A stretch of 33,908 nt of DNA, taken from assembly GCF_000337595.1 (NCBI RefSeq), contig NZ_AOIL01000052.1, positions 1 through 33,908 of the forward strand, written 5' to 3'. Source of the stretch: Natrialba taiwanensis DSM 12281. Lineage in GTDB: Archaea > Halobacteriota > Halobacteria > Halobacteriales > Natrialbaceae. Positions 24,602 through 33,891 of this stretch are shown piece after piece (the stretch's first letter is position 1; each line of letters opens with the position of its first letter). The notes under the pieces were generated by a model. That model made no database searches. It saw nothing but the letters and a program-made list of their open reading frames with translations, and was not told the DNA's origin. The position numbers and the translations under genes are program-made.

Positions 24602-25762
24602 ATGAGTGAACGCGTCCACCCCACCGCCGACGTCGGCGACGAGACACCCACGCCCCTCGAAGCACTCGAAGCGGCCAGAGAACGGCTCGAGCAGGCAAAT
24701 CGGCGCATCGAGGACCACGGCAGCGACGCCGTCACCGAGGCCGCCGAAGCCTACCGCAACGCGGACGAACTCCTGACCGAGTACGTCGACCGAGCCACCG
24801 GGACCGGCCGCGAGAACTTCCAAGCCTACGTCGAACTCGAGGGCCAGTTCTCGACGCTGGTCGAAAGCCTCCCCGACGACCTGAAAGCGCGCGCGGCGTT
24901 CGACGACGCACTCGACGCGATCGACAAACGCCGTCTCAGCGAAAGCGACTTCGAACGCGCACACGACGCACTCGAACCCGCCGCCCAGTACGCCGACCTG
25001 CTCGACGAACGCGAAGCCGCCCGCGAGGCCCTCGACGACGCCCGAACCGTCGCCGCCAAGCGCCGCCGCGAACTCGACGACGAGATCGGCGAGCGCAAAC
25101 GACTCGTTGAACTCGGGACCGCCGATCTCGATGCTCCGGTCGAGCGGTTGCGAGACCCGATCGAGCACTACAACGAGGCGGTCCGCGAGGCGTTCTCGGC
25201 GTATCTACACGAGACGTCGGCTCGCGATGTCTTCACCCTCCTCCAACGAAGTCAGTGGTACCCCTTCGTCGAGTTCAGACAGCCGCCCGCAGACCTGCGC
25301 GAGTACGTCGAAGAGAGCGCCGACGGCGAGGACACGATTCCGGAACTGCTCGAATTCGCCGACTACTCGCGGTCGAAACTCGAGCACTACGTCGAGAGCG
25401 CGGACGTGCTCAAACGTCGGGTTGCGACCCAGCAGACCTATCTCGACGGAATCGACGCCGAGCCGCTGACCGTCGAGTGGCCGCCCGGTCCCGCCGGCGC
25501 GCTCCGACGCCGAGTCCGGGAGTATCGCCCGTTCGTCGCCCGCGTCGCCGACGAGGAGACGGTCGATCGACTCCGAGCGGTCCGCGAGTGCACCTTCGAG
25601 GACGAGTACGACCGCCTCCAGACGGCCGCTCAGGCGGTCGTTCGGCTCACGCCCGACGAGCGCGAGCAGCTCGCAAGCGGCGCACTCGACGCTGAACTCG
25701 AGGCGCTACGAGAGGAGCAGGCCGCGCTCGAGGCCGCACTCGAGGTCGACGATCCGGTGTAA
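24602..25762 (+). CDS. Haloarchaeal coiled-coil protein, unknown function (DUF7118-like)
   Basis: The 386-residue protein is soluble and almost wholly helical. Heptad-rich segments run at about residues 18-45 (LEALEAARERLEQANRRIE), 85-170 (AFDDALDAIDKRRLSESDFE through RRRELDDEIGERKRLVE) and 340-385 (ending LEALREEQAALEAALEV). A central block (FTLLQRSQWYPFVEFRQPP) looks conserved rather than coiled. It occurs next to hisI in the likely operon here. I associate the pattern with a haloarchaea-only family annotated DUF7118, from memory. Function is unknown, and no nucleotide-binding motif was seen. Confidence 0.78.
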   Translation: MSERVHPTADVGDETPTPLEALEAARERLEQANRRIEDHGSDAVTEAAEAYRNADELLTEYVDRATGTGRENFQAYVELEGQFSTLVESLPDDLKARAAFDDALDAIDKRRLSESDFERAHDALEPAAQYADLLDEREAAREALDDARTVAAKRRRELDDEIGERKRLVELGTADLDAPVERLRDPIEHYNEAVREAFSAYLHETSARDVFTLLQRSQWYPFVEFRQPPADLREYVEESADGEDTIPELLEFADYSRSKLEHYVESADVLKRRVATQQTYLDGIDAEPLTVEWPPGPAGALRRRVREYRPFVARVADEETVDRLRAVRECTFEDEYDRLQTAAQAVVRLTPDEREQLASGALDAELEALREEQAALEAALEVDDPV

Positions 25763-25856
25763 CGCGGTTCGAGACTGCGGCTGTGACGGGGTTTGAAACA
25801 CAGTCTCGCTTAGTGAGCAGTGAGTATCGGAGATCGATCATCGAGAAGCGAGAAGT

Positions 25857-25877
25857 GAGCATCGAGCATCGAGCATC
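25857..25877. repeat. Three tandem GAGCATC units
   Basis: Three perfect 7-bp units lie directly beyond the stop of the XRE gene, inside a patch of related GAGAAGC/GAGATC words from 25830. It is probably slippage-prone intergenic sequence. Confidence 0.6.
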
Positions 25878-25879
25878 GA

Positions 25880-26107
25880 TCAGTCGTCAGGACTCGTCCC
25901 GTTTTCCGCCGCGAGTTCACCCGGCTCGAAAATGTCCTCGATCGGGCAGTCGAAGTACGCGGCGAGTTCGAACGCGAGTTCGAGCGAGGGGTCGTAGCGC
26001 TCGCGTTCGATCGCGTTGATCGTCTGCCGGGTGACGTCGACGGCCGCGGCGAGGTCGCCCTGGCTCAGGTCGGCCCGTTCGCGGCGGGCCCGGAGGTCGT
26101 TTTGCAT
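25880..26107 (-). CDS. XRE-family transcriptional regulator
   Basis: The 75-residue single helix-turn-helix protein starts at ATG 26107 (MQNDLRARRERADLSQGDLA). The Cro/CI HTH is complete: LSQGDLAAAVDVTRQTINAI with recognition helix TRQTINAIERER, then the closing helices SLELAFELAAYFDCPIEDIF. It resembles the small YozG/Xre regulators often paired with DUF2178 membrane proteins. It starts 4 bp after the stop of the membrane-protein gene upstream, so both share one promoter, which carries a dyad. Autoregulation is therefore likely but inferred. Confidence 0.9.
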   Translation of the reverse strand: MQNDLRARRERADLSQGDLAAAVDVTRQTINAIERERYDPSLELAFELAAYFDCPIEDIFEPGELAAENGTSPDD

Positions 26108-26111
26108 ACTG

Positions 26112-26516
26112 TTACGCTCGGAACCGGACGTACGTGTACGTACCGCCCCAGAGCAACCAGAACGCACACCACGCCCAGAAGACGGAGAGGAGCTCCGAAC
26201 TCCAGGTAAACCGCCCGAGGAGTTCGAGCGTCCACAGCGAGACGAAGACGGCGAAGCCGCCGAATCCGATCGCCGTCAGGACGAGGTCGCTCGTGCGAGC
26301 GGCCAGCGCCTCGTCGCGTTCGTCGTAGACCGGCTGCGGTGACGCTCGCGGGATCGTGACACCGACAACGAATGCGGCGACGTAGACGACGGTGCCGATC
26401 AGCGCCTCGCCGACGGCGAGCCCGAGGAGGAGCGCGGCGATGCCGACGATGTAACTCGCGTTCGACGCTCTACGGTACGTCCGGGAACTGAACTCGGAAG
26501 TTGGGAGTGCGGTCAT
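26112..26516 (-). CDS. Four-helix membrane protein (DUF2178-like)
   Basis: The 134-residue protein has four hydrophobic segments: SYIVGIAALLLGLAVGEALI, GTVVYVAAFVVGVTI, VLTAIGFGGFAVFVSLWTLE and LLSVFWAWCAFWLLWGGTYT. Between helices 2 and 3 lies the cytoplasmic motif PVYDERDEALAARTSD, typical of the DUF2178 proteins that accompany small XRE regulators. It is the first gene of the pair. Its biochemical role is not known; a membrane sensor or modulator of the regulator is an inference from context. Confidence 0.82.
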   Translation of the reverse strand: MTALPTSEFSSRTYRRASNASYIVGIAALLLGLAVGEALIGTVVYVAAFVVGVTIPRASPQPVYDERDEALAARTSDLVLTAIGFGGFAVFVSLWTLELLGRFTWSSELLSVFWAWCAFWLLWGGTYTYVRFRA

Positions 26517-26548
26517 GGGTGGTCTCGGCGGGAACGGTGGAAAGCTCC

Positions 26549-26571
26549 CTTTACAGTAAAGGATGTTTTAC
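26549..26571. promoter_or_regulatory. Candidate operator of the membrane protein/XRE operon
   Basis: CTTTAC-A-GTAAAG (26549-26561) is a perfect 6-bp dyad with a 1-bp centre, followed at 26566-26571 by another half-site, TTTTAC. It lies 33-55 bp upstream of the membrane-protein start, with a TATA-like GTAAAA on the minus strand at its far edge. This is where a small Xre-type repressor would be expected to bind. Confidence 0.5.
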
Positions 26572-26696
26572 ACCCATATGAAACTATCCACTAGTCGGAT
26601 TTCTGTCAGTGGATCGACCCCGGACGAGACCACCAAAGGTGGGCAGAATCGACGGCCGAGCACGGAGTTTTCACCGTCGGTCGCGTAGCGTCGGCC

Positions 26697-27143
26697 ATGA
26701 CTCGCCACCTGCTCGTTCCGATGGACGACTCCGAACCGGCTCGCGCAGCCCTCGAGCACGCGCTCTCGATATTCCCCGAGGACGAACTCACGGTTTTGCA
26801 CGCCGTCGATGAACTCGAGGCCGGCTATGGCGGCGAGCCGTCGGCCGCCACTGCCGCCGTCAACGAGGGCAACGAGAGCGACGAGTTCGAGCCCGAGTTC
26901 TTTGCGACTGTCCGATCGATGGCTGCAGAATACGACCGGAGCGTCGAAACGGCCGTCGTCGAGGGTACGTCGGCAGCAGCGATCCTCGAGTTCGCTCGCG
27001 AGGAGGGCGTCGATCAGATCGTCATGGGAAGCGAGGGGCGATCGGGTGTTTCCCGGATGTTGCTCGGGAGTATCGCGGAAGGGGTTGCCCGTCGGTCGAC
27101 GGTTCCGGTGACGGTCGTTCCGGGAGGAGAGACTGACGAGTGA
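26697..27143 (+). CDS. Universal stress protein (UspA family)
   Basis: The 148-residue single Usp domain starts with the strand RHLLVPMDDSEPA and has the nucleotide-binding signature GSEGRSGVSRMLLGS (111-125). The central acidic insert (NEGNESDEFEPEF) is a haloarchaeal trait. It is distinct from the Usp gene at 6643 (different loop residues) rather than a recent duplicate. It precedes the HPP-family gene by 95 bp on the same strand and may be co-transcribed; Usp domains often accompany membrane transporters in haloarchaea. Confidence 0.92.
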   Translation: MTRHLLVPMDDSEPARAALEHALSIFPEDELTVLHAVDELEAGYGGEPSAATAAVNEGNESDEFEPEFFATVRSMAAEYDRSVETAVVEGTSAAAILEFAREEGVDQIVMGSEGRSGVSRMLLGSIAEGVARRSTVPVTVVPGGETDE

Positions 27144-27238
27144 CGAACGGACGGCGTCTAACAGGCAAGTGACGACCTGAGAGACGACGGACCGCCGAAA
27201 ATCGGCGGGTTTTCCACGGCACAGCCCAATCGAGACGT

Positions 27239-27748
27239 ATGGACGACAGGACGGGGACGACGCTACACACCGGCCTGCTTATCCTGACGACCGCCGTGAT
27301 TGCGTGGATATCTGGACTGCCAATGTTGTTCCCGAGTCTCGGTCCGTCGGCGTTCGTCCTCGCACTCTTTCAGGACAGCGACGCCACCTCGCCGCGGCGG
27401 GTGATCGGCGGGCACGCGATCGGCGTCGCCGCCGGATTACTGGCGTATCACCTGCTCGCGACCGGCGTCTCGATGACGAGTTCACCGCCGCCGGGGTCGA
27501 TCGAGGGGCTTCGCCTCGCGGGGAGTGCCGTCCTCGCGACGATGCTCACGGCGGGCGGGATGCTCGCAACCGATACCCGCCATCCGCCCGCGTGCGCGAC
27601 GACGCTGATCGTTTCGCTCGGCCTCCTCTCGACCGTCTTCGAGGGGGTATTGATCGCGCTCACCGTCGTCGTTCTCGTCGTCGCACACCAACTCCTCCTC
27701 GCGACCGAACGCGCGGGTGCGCGATACGAAAAGCGGCTCCGGTCGTGA
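27239..27748 (+). CDS. HPP-family integral membrane protein
   Basis: The 169-residue protein has four or five hydrophobic segments and the family's two marks: FPSLGPSAFVLALF (residues 31-44) and the name-giving His-Pro-Pro in DTRHPPACATTLIV (about 112-125). HPP proteins sit in the inner membrane, and plant and cyanobacterial members have been implicated in nitrite transport, but archaeal substrates are unknown. It ends convergently with the adenylate-forming homologue. Confidence 0.85.
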   Translation: MDDRTGTTLHTGLLILTTAVIAWISGLPMLFPSLGPSAFVLALFQDSDATSPRRVIGGHAIGVAAGLLAYHLLATGVSMTSSPPPGSIEGLRLAGSAVLATMLTAGGMLATDTRHPPACATTLIVSLGLLSTVFEGVLIALTVVVLVVAHQLLLATERAGARYEKRLRS

Positions 27749-27764
27749 GGACGCACTCCCGCGT

Positions 27765-29186
27765 TCAGCGGCGGGCGTAGCGTCCGTCCTCGTCGCGGGC
27801 GAACAGTTGGCCGGTGTCGAACCAGCCGTCGACGAACTGACCGGCGGCCGACGGGTCCGCATCCGTCGCGTCGGATTCCGCCGTCTCGTGCTCCCGTTCC
27901 GTCTCCGCTCTCGTATCCGCCTTACTTTCGCTACCGACGGGCGGCGCGCGTTCGTCGGCGACGATCGGTCCCGTCACCTGCAACCGGCCGGTCCCCGCTC
28001 CCACGAGTTCGGTGTCGCCGTCGTCGACCAGTCGCACGCGGCAGTCGAGCACCGGTCGGCCGACCGCGCCTGGGACGGACTGGGCGTCCGCTCGCTCGCC
28101 GTCTGGCGTCTCCCGGTTGCGCTCGACCGACTGCGCGAGAACGGTCGGACATTCGAGGCGACCGTAGGCCCGCGAAACGGCGATTCCACTCGCGTTCGTG
28201 TTCCTGCGCTCACTTTTGTTCCCGTTCCCGTTTCCATTCCCGTTCTCAGTTCCGGGAGCAGTACCGGAGACCTCGCGGTAGGGCTCGAGAACGTCGTCTT
28301 CGACCGTCGCATCTGCGATCACTCGCTCGATCGATCCGATCGCGTCGTCGAACGCCGGTTCGGCCGCGAGATCCCGGAGCGCCGGCGTGCGTCCCGCCAG
28401 CAGCGTCGCGTTCTCGGCCGCGATCGCCGTCAGCGCGTCGCCAGGATCGAACGCTCGATCGAGCAGCAGTTGACCGCCGGCATAGAGGAGGGGAAGCGCG
28501 AGCCGAAGCAGCCCGTCCGGCGTCGACAGCGGCGCGACGAGCGGTGCTACGTCGTCCTGCGTGATCCCCCACGTCACGAGCGCCGTGATGCAGTTCCACT
28601 CGAGCGTCCGCGCGGAGAACGCGGCAACCGGCTGGCCGCCGTCACCGTGCAAGCACAACAGCGGGTTCGACGCGTCGGATTCGTCCCGCCAGTCCGCCTC
28701 GGGGGAGACGGTCGTCAGTTCTTCTAGCGTCACCGACTGATCGAACGGAATCGAGCGGACCAGATCGCGCTGAGCCGGCTCCGCGACGACGAGTTCGGGA
28801 TCGATCGCGTCGAAGGGGCGTTCGACGGTCACCGGCGTCAGGAGGTGCGAGATCGGGGCGAGCGTCGCGCCGAGTCGGCGGCAGGCAAAGAGGAGCGCAA
28901 GCGAGAGCACGCGGTTGCGCGAGACCAGACAGACGGTATCGCCGGGGCCAATATCGAGCCCCGAGAGCCGGGCACCCGCCCAGTCGGCGAGCGTCGAGAG
29001 ATCGCCGTAGGTGAGCCGCTCCTCGCTGATCGTCTCGGCGGGCGCGTACAGCCGTTCCTCCGAGATGTCGACGACGGCCGTTCGGTCGGGAAAGCGTTCG
29101 GCCCGTCGCGAGAGCGAAAGGGTCACGAGAGCAGGAACAACGCTTGCAGCCGTAATACGAGAGGGGTCATTCGCAAGCACGAGCAT
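27765..29186 (-). CDS. Degenerate adenylate-forming enzyme homologue (ANL superfamily)
   Basis: The 473-residue protein aligns by eye with the N-terminal domain of acyl-CoA synthetases: RAERFPDRTAVVD (28-40), LTYGDLSTLADWAGARL (58-74), GDTVCLVSRNRVLSLALLFA and RLGATLAPISHLLTP. Key motifs are altered. The ATP P-loop (YTSGTTGxPK) reads LHGDGGQPV (179-187), YGxTE reads YGRLE (341-345), and the invariant Asp of the TGD motif is Gln460 in DGWFDTGQ. The chain stops 13 residues later, so the C-terminal lid with its catalytic Lys is missing. A Gly/Asn repeat (~314-323) and a charged insert (~418-448) interrupt it. MenE is one possible ancestor. It may be a non-catalytic partner or a decaying gene, but the frame is intact. 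Confidence 0.72.
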   Translation of the reverse strand: MLVLANDPSRITAASVVPALVTLSLSRRAERFPDRTAVVDISEERLYAPAETISEERLTYGDLSTLADWAGARLSGLDIGPGDTVCLVSRNRVLSLALLFACRRLGATLAPISHLLTPVTVERPFDAIDPELVVAEPAQRDLVRSIPFDQSVTLEELTTVSPEADWRDESDASNPLLCLHGDGGQPVAAFSARTLEWNCITALVTWGITQDDVAPLVAPLSTPDGLLRLALPLLYAGGQLLLDRAFDPGDALTAIAAENATLLAGRTPALRDLAAEPAFDDAIGSIERVIADATVEDDVLEPYREVSGTAPGTENGNGNGNGNKSERRNTNASGIAVSRAYGRLECPTVLAQSVERNRETPDGERADAQSVPGAVGRPVLDCRVRLVDDGDTELVGAGTGRLQVTGPIVADERAPPVGSESKADTRAETEREHETAESDATDADPSAAGQFVDGWFDTGQLFARDEDGRYARR

Positions 29187-29210
29187 CGTCCGCAGTGCGT
29201 CGCCGGCCGC

Positions 29211-30014
29211 TTACAACCCGTCCGCCGGCGAGTCCGCCTGCGATTCCAGAAATCCGAGCAACAGATCGTTCGCGTCTCGCGAGCGCTCGACGAACGCGAG
29301 GTGGCCCGCCCCCTCGAGTTCGGTGAACTCGCCCCGCGGCACTCCCCGGGCGAGTTCGCGTCCGGCCGTGGGCGCGACGAGGTCGTCCTCGCTCCCGTGG
29401 AACACCCGCGTCGGCTGTGTCACCTCGACGAGCCACTCCGTCGCGTCGAACTCGCCGAGGGCCGCACGCTGTGCCTCCCAACCCGCCCGGTCGGCGTCGC
29501 CGTCGGCCCGCCAGTCGACGATCCCCTCGACCGCATCGGGTTGGGCGGCTCTGAACTCGTCCGAGAGGGCCGCCTCCAGCGAGTCACGGATCGCCTCGCG
29601 ATCGGTCGGCGGCGCGAACAGGGCATCGAGACTGAACTCGTCGCCGCGAGCCGCGGTGCCGAACAGCGAGAGCGTCGCGACGCGATTCGTGGTTCGGGCC
29701 GCCGCGAGCGCGATCGCGCCGCCGAGTCCGCAGCCGACGAGGTGGGCATTGTGGATATCACACTCCGCGAGGACCGCCTCGAGATCGGCGACGAGTTCGG
29801 ACATGGCGTACGGAGCCGGCGGGGCGTCCGAGCGACCGGTTCCCCGGAGGTCCCAGACGACGGTTTCGAAGGGGCCGGTGAGCGCGGCGTGTTGCCACCC
29901 CCAGAGCCAGCCGCCGAGGCCGGCCTCGGGGACGAAGACGACGGGGGTGTCGCCCGCGGTATCGCCCTCGCGGTGGTAGTACAGCGAGACGCTCCCGTTC
30001 GATGCGGTCGGCAT
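29211..30014 (-). CDS. Alpha/beta hydrolase with altered nucleophile elbow
   Basis: It encodes 267 residues from ATG 30014; an upstream in-frame extension to 30143 has no conserved look. The fold is clear: VVFVPEAGLGGWLWGWQHAA (26-45), VVWDLRGTGRSDAPP (52-66), the elbow region LVGCGLGGAIAL (92-103), the acid region HGSEDDLVAP with Asp210, and GAGHLAFVE with His238. The elbow normally reads GxSxG; here the Ser position is Gly96. Acid and His are kept. It may be a non-hydrolytic lyase or dioxygenase type, use another residue (Cys95 is adjacent), or be a pseudoenzyme. It lies 24 bp before the adenylate-forming homologue and probably shares its transcript. Confidence 0.78.
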   Translation of the reverse strand: MPTASNGSVSLYYHREGDTAGDTPVVFVPEAGLGGWLWGWQHAALTGPFETVVWDLRGTGRSDAPPAPYAMSELVADLEAVLAECDIHNAHLVGCGLGGAIALAAARTTNRVATLSLFGTAARGDEFSLDALFAPPTDREAIRDSLEAALSDEFRAAQPDAVEGIVDWRADGDADRAGWEAQRAALGEFDATEWLVEVTQPTRVFHGSEDDLVAPTAGRELARGVPRGEFTELEGAGHLAFVERSRDANDLLLGFLESQADSPADGL

Positions 30015-30233
30015 AGCTACTGCAAGACGACGCACGAGAGTGAAAGCGGCGATTTCGAGTGAAAACGGCGGCGAAATAGAAGCAGATTGATACGTGTCGT
30101 CGAGACGAATAGCGTATGGCCACCGACGACCGACCGGATCCATGCAGTCGATCGACTGCGAGGATCGTCAATAGCAGGTCGCAGTCGTTCGAGCGAAGCC
30201 AATCGACGAACAGAGAAGACCCGAGTGATCTCG

Positions 30234-33014
30234 TTACGCGTCCAGGACCTGCCGCAATACGTCCGGCGCATCCGCAAGCGCCGCATCCAGATCCGCAACG
30301 TTCGGCCCGCCGCCCTGGGCGAAGTCTGCCGGACCGCCGCCGCCGCCGCCGACCTTCGCGGCGAGTTCACCAACGACCTCGCCGGCGTTGACGGCGACGT
30401 CGTCCGGAACCGCGACGACGAACTGGGCACCGCTTTCGCCGCTGCCGAGGACGGCGATACTCCCCTCCTCGGCGATGGCGTTCGCGGTCGCGCGCAGTTC
30501 GTCCACGTCGGTATCGAGTCGGTCGACGACGGCCGTCCGATCGCCGACCTCGAACTTGTCGCCGCCGCCACCGCCGCCGGCGCGGGCGGCCGCGAGCTGT
30601 TCCGTCAGGTCGTCGATCTGCTTGCCTCGATCCTTCCACTCCTCGAAGAACCGCTCAGCAGTGTCGGGAACGTCCTCGGGGGAGACGTCGAGCGTCTCGG
30701 CGGCCTCGTAGAGGGCGTCCTCGTTAGCCTGGGTCGCCTCGAGTGCGGCCTCGCCTGCTGCGAAGGTGATCCGCTCGACGCCGTCTTGCACGCGCTCGGT
30801 GGTCAGGATCTTGATCGCGCCGATGTCGCCGGTTCGGTCGACGTGCGTGCCGCCGCAGGCCTGCACGTCGTCGGCGACGTGGATGAGCCGGATCTGCTCG
30901 CCCGGCGGGATGCCGCCCTGGTAGAGGTCGAAGCCGTATTCGGATTCGGCGTCGTGGCGGTCGGGCCACTCCTGGGAGACCGACGTGTTGTCCATCACGA
31001 GTTCGTTCGCGATGCGTTCGATCGCCTTGACGTCGTCGCGAGAGATGCGGTCGTAGTGGCGCAGGTCGATCCGCGAGGAGTCGACGCCCTTCTGGGCACC
31101 GGCCTGGCGGACGTGCTCGCCGAGGACCTCGCGCGCGGAGTGGATGATGATGTGCGTCGCCGTGTGGTGGCGCATGAGTTGGCGGCGACGGCCGGCGTCG
31201 AGTTGGCCGTTGACGAACTCGCCCTTGCCGAGTCGCTCGTCGGTGCGGTGGAGGATGACGCCGTCTTCGATCTGTACGTCGCGGACGTCGACGGTCGCGT
31301 CGTCGGTCGAGAGCGTCCCCTTGTCGGCGGGCTGACCGCCCCCTTCGGGGTAGAACATCGTCTGGTCGAGGACGACATCGTAGCCGTCCTCGCGTTCGAA
31401 GACGTCGAGGACGACGGCCTCGAACTGGGTTCGCTGCTGGTCGTCGTAGTAGAGTCGTTCCGTCTCGGGGAGGTCCGCGAAGCGCTCATCTTCCTCGTCG
31501 GCCGCCTCCTCGACCGTCTCGGGGGTATCATGGCGTTTGGCGACGAGACTGTAGAAGTCGTCGGGGACGGCGACCTCGGCACCGGCCTCTGCGGCGATCT
31601 CCTCGACCATGTCCGGCTGGATGCCGTGGGAATCGTAGAGTTCGATCAGTTCCTCGGTGGGAATCGGCTCGCCCTTCTTGGCGTACTCCTCGGCGAGGCT
31701 CTCGACGCGGCGGCCGCCGCGTTCTAAGGTCTCGCGGTACTTCTCGACCTCGGTGCGGACGATGTCGCGGATGGTGTCGCGGTTCTCGTACTCCAGGCGC
31801 TCGGCCTGCATGTCGACGAGTTCATCGAGCGGCGCGTCGACGCCGACGGTGTCACAGAGGCGCTTGGTGCGCCGGAGAACCATCCGGGCGAGGTAGCCGG
31901 TGCCGACGTTCGAGGGGACGATGCCGTCACCGAGCATGTACGCGAGGGTGCGGGAGTGGTCGGCGATGGCGTAGATGTCCTCGAGGGGTTCCATCAGGTC
32001 CTCGAGTTCGCCGGCGTCGACGTCGAGTTCGGCCGCGATGTCGCCGCGGGCGGTTTCCATGTCCTCGGCCTCGTCGATGTCCATGTGGCCCGCGAGTTTG
32101 GCGGCGCGGTGGATGAGCGCCTCCTCGTCGTCGGAGTGGTCGATCCCCGCGTTGTCCTTTAGGAACTCGATCATGTCGGGGTAGACGGCCTCGTAGACCG
32201 TCGGGGTTCCCTGGGACACCCAGGTCCACCGTTCCAGGCCATAGCCGGTGTCGACGATGTAGGTGTCCATGTAGGAGTAGCGGTTCCCGTCTTTCATCTC
32301 GAACTCGCCCTCCGAGTCCTGCTCCATGCACATGAAGACCAGCGTGGCGAGTTCGACGCCGCGGTAGATGACCTCGATCGCGGGGCCGGCGTTGCCGCCG
32401 CCGACCCACGGATCCTCGATGTAGATGACCTCTTCTAAGTCGACGCCCATCGAGTCGAAGAACTCGTCGCAGAGTTCGACGGTATGGTCCTTCCAGTAGA
32501 CCTCGCCCTGGTAGGCGTACTGGTCGGGATCGTCCAGATCCTCGCGAGCGTTGAACGCGTGGTGGGCCATCATTTCGAAGGCCATGGTGTGGCGGCCAGT
32601 CTTCCCGACGTTGTCGATGTCCTGCATCCGGATGCAGGGCTGGGAGACGGTGAGCGGGTTCGCCGGCGGCGGCGTCTCGCCACTGGTGACGAGCGGTTGG
32701 AAGTCGTAGATCGACGCCTGGGTCAGCAGGACATCGTCTCGCCAGCGGTTCGCCGCGACCGGATACGGGTCGATCCGTTCGTGGTCGTGGGTTTCGAAGA
32801 ACGAGAGGAACGCCTCGCGCATTTCCGTGAGGTTGTAAGCCTCATCGAAGCCGGGATTGTCGATGAAGTCGTACTCCTCGCAGGGCGGTTCCCCGCAGGT
32901 TTCCCGGTCGTGGTCGCGCGTCCAGAAGTGCGCACCACAGGAGGGACACTCCTTGCGGACGAATCCCTCCGTCTCGAAATACTCGAGACGATACTCCTCC
33001 TCAAGTGCACTCAT
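30234..33014 (-). CDS. alaS: Alanyl-tRNA synthetase
   Basis: It encodes 926 residues from ATG 33014; an ATG further up adds a stretch with no family likeness. It charges tRNA-Ala and clears mischarged Ser/Gly. Archaeal features include the N-terminal cysteine set CPSC...C...C (23, 26, 40, 45) expected to bind zinc. The class II core motifs lie in ~60-330 ([37 protein letters not shown]). The editing domain has HHTATH (about 615-620) and CGGTH (about 718-722). The C-terminal DHHA1 domain has a glycine tract ([16 protein letters not shown]). TTTTAC about 27 bp before the ATG may be its TATA element. It is monocistronic. Confidence 0.96.
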   Translation of the reverse strand: MSALEEEYRLEYFETEGFVRKECPSCGAHFWTRDHDRETCGEPPCEEYDFIDNPGFDEAYNLTEMREAFLSFFETHDHERIDPYPVAANRWRDDVLLTQASIYDFQPLVTSGETPPPANPLTVSQPCIRMQDIDNVGKTGRHTMAFEMMAHHAFNAREDLDDPDQYAYQGEVYWKDHTVELCDEFFDSMGVDLEEVIYIEDPWVGGGNAGPAIEVIYRGVELATLVFMCMEQDSEGEFEMKDGNRYSYMDTYIVDTGYGLERWTWVSQGTPTVYEAVYPDMIEFLKDNAGIDHSDDEEALIHRAAKLAGHMDIDEAEDMETARGDIAAELDVDAGELEDLMEPLEDIYAIADHSRTLAYMLGDGIVPSNVGTGYLARMVLRRTKRLCDTVGVDAPLDELVDMQAERLEYENRDTIRDIVRTEVEKYRETLERGGRRVESLAEEYAKKGEPIPTEELIELYDSHGIQPDMVEEIAAEAGAEVAVPDDFYSLVAKRHDTPETVEEAADEEDERFADLPETERLYYDDQQRTQFEAVVLDVFEREDGYDVVLDQTMFYPEGGGQPADKGTLSTDDATVDVRDVQIEDGVILHRTDERLGKGEFVNGQLDAGRRRQLMRHHTATHIIIHSAREVLGEHVRQAGAQKGVDSSRIDLRHYDRISRDDVKAIERIANELVMDNTSVSQEWPDRHDAESEYGFDLYQGGIPPGEQIRLIHVADDVQACGGTHVDRTGDIGAIKILTTERVQDGVERITFAAGEAALEATQANEDALYEAAETLDVSPEDVPDTAERFFEEWKDRGKQIDDLTEQLAAARAGGGGGGDKFEVGDRTAVVDRLDTDVDELRATANAIAEEGSIAVLGSGESGAQFVVAVPDDVAVNAGEVVGELAAKVGGGGGGPADFAQGGGPNVADLDAALADAPDVLRQVLDA

Positions 33015-33314
33015 TATACACGTGTTGGCCATGCAGGGCGTAAAACAGTTCCGCAACGTTCATTGTGCGAGAATCGCCTTGCCGTCTGCCGGTTCGTAAG
33101 AATCCGAGACTGTTCAGTTATTAGTTATGTCGAGTACAAATAAGTCATAGTGAGATAAATTATCCGGAGAGAGCACGTTCCCGAATAGTCGACGGCACGT
33201 GGATCTGATAATGGCAGAAATATATATTGTTAAGGAAGAGAGACACTCAGCAGAATCTTTATCGTGGTGATACGGACAGTACGAATAGACGATCAGTCAG
33301 AGGGCACCACGACG
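33015..33314. promoter_or_regulatory. Divergent intergenic region between alaS and the GAF-type regulator
   Basis: The 300-bp AT-rich stretch holds both promoters. On the plus strand a strong TATA run (AAATATATATTG, 33213-33224) lies about 90 bp before the regulator start. On the minus strand a TTTTAC element precedes alaS. No open frame of coding quality or RNA structure was seen. Confidence 0.5.
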
Positions 33315-33891
33315 ATGGGGAACGAGACATCACGACACCGACCGCAGACGATCCTCTACGTGGCCGCAACCGACGAGGCGGCCCGGAGCGGAGCGACGGC
33401 GCTCGAACGGGTTCCTGCAGGGCCAAAGCGGGCCGTCCGGCCGACGACATCCGTCGAGCGCGTTCGAAACTGGGCTCCGAACGTCGATTGCGTCGTCTTC
33501 GCCGAAACGCCGACGACCCCCGCCGGCGCGCACCTCCTCGAGGTCGCCGACGCCTGCGGGTCGACTCCCCTCGTGCTCTTCAGCGAGTCCGCCTACGGCG
33601 CGACCGCCGCCCGTTCGACCGACGGCATCGACGGCTACGTCCGCCGTGACACTGACAACGCCATCGCGCATCTCGCCGACGAACTCACCTGGCTGTGCTA
33701 CGGCGACGACAACGCGGTCACGGCAGCCGAATCCACGACGCTGTCCACACAGGCGAGTTCAGTTCTCGCGGCCGCCGCCGATCTGATCGCACGCCGCGAC
33801 CGGGACCGCTTGCTCGAGCGCCTTGTCGAGGCCACCGTCGAGGCGATAGACACCGACCGGTGCTGGATCGCGACCGTCAACTTCATTGCTC
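33315..33891 (+). CDS. N-terminal part of a receiver-like/GAF regulator (truncated by window end)
   Basis: ATG 33315 opens a frame of 192 codons that is still open where adapter sequence begins, so the gene is cut by the contig end. Residues ~12-115 have the alternating pattern of a response-regulator receiver (ILYVAATDEAAR, VDCVVFAETPTTPAGAHLLE, PLVLFSESAYG, DGYVRRD). No Asp is at the phospho-acceptor position (the strand reads VVFAET), so it is a pseudo-receiver. From about 140 (ASSVLAAAADLIARRDRDRL then LERLVEATVEAIDTDRCWIA) it begins a GAF domain. The order matches haloarchaeal Bat/HTH-10-type regulators, which end in an HTH that would lie outside this window. Confidence 0.72.

Noticed and set aside
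25830-25880. CRISPR-like repeats
   Set aside because: Units are 7 bp and contiguous without spacers; simple tandem repeat.
30087-31727. 546-codon plus frame
   Set aside because: Antisense of alaS; no motifs, while alaS is complete and unambiguous.
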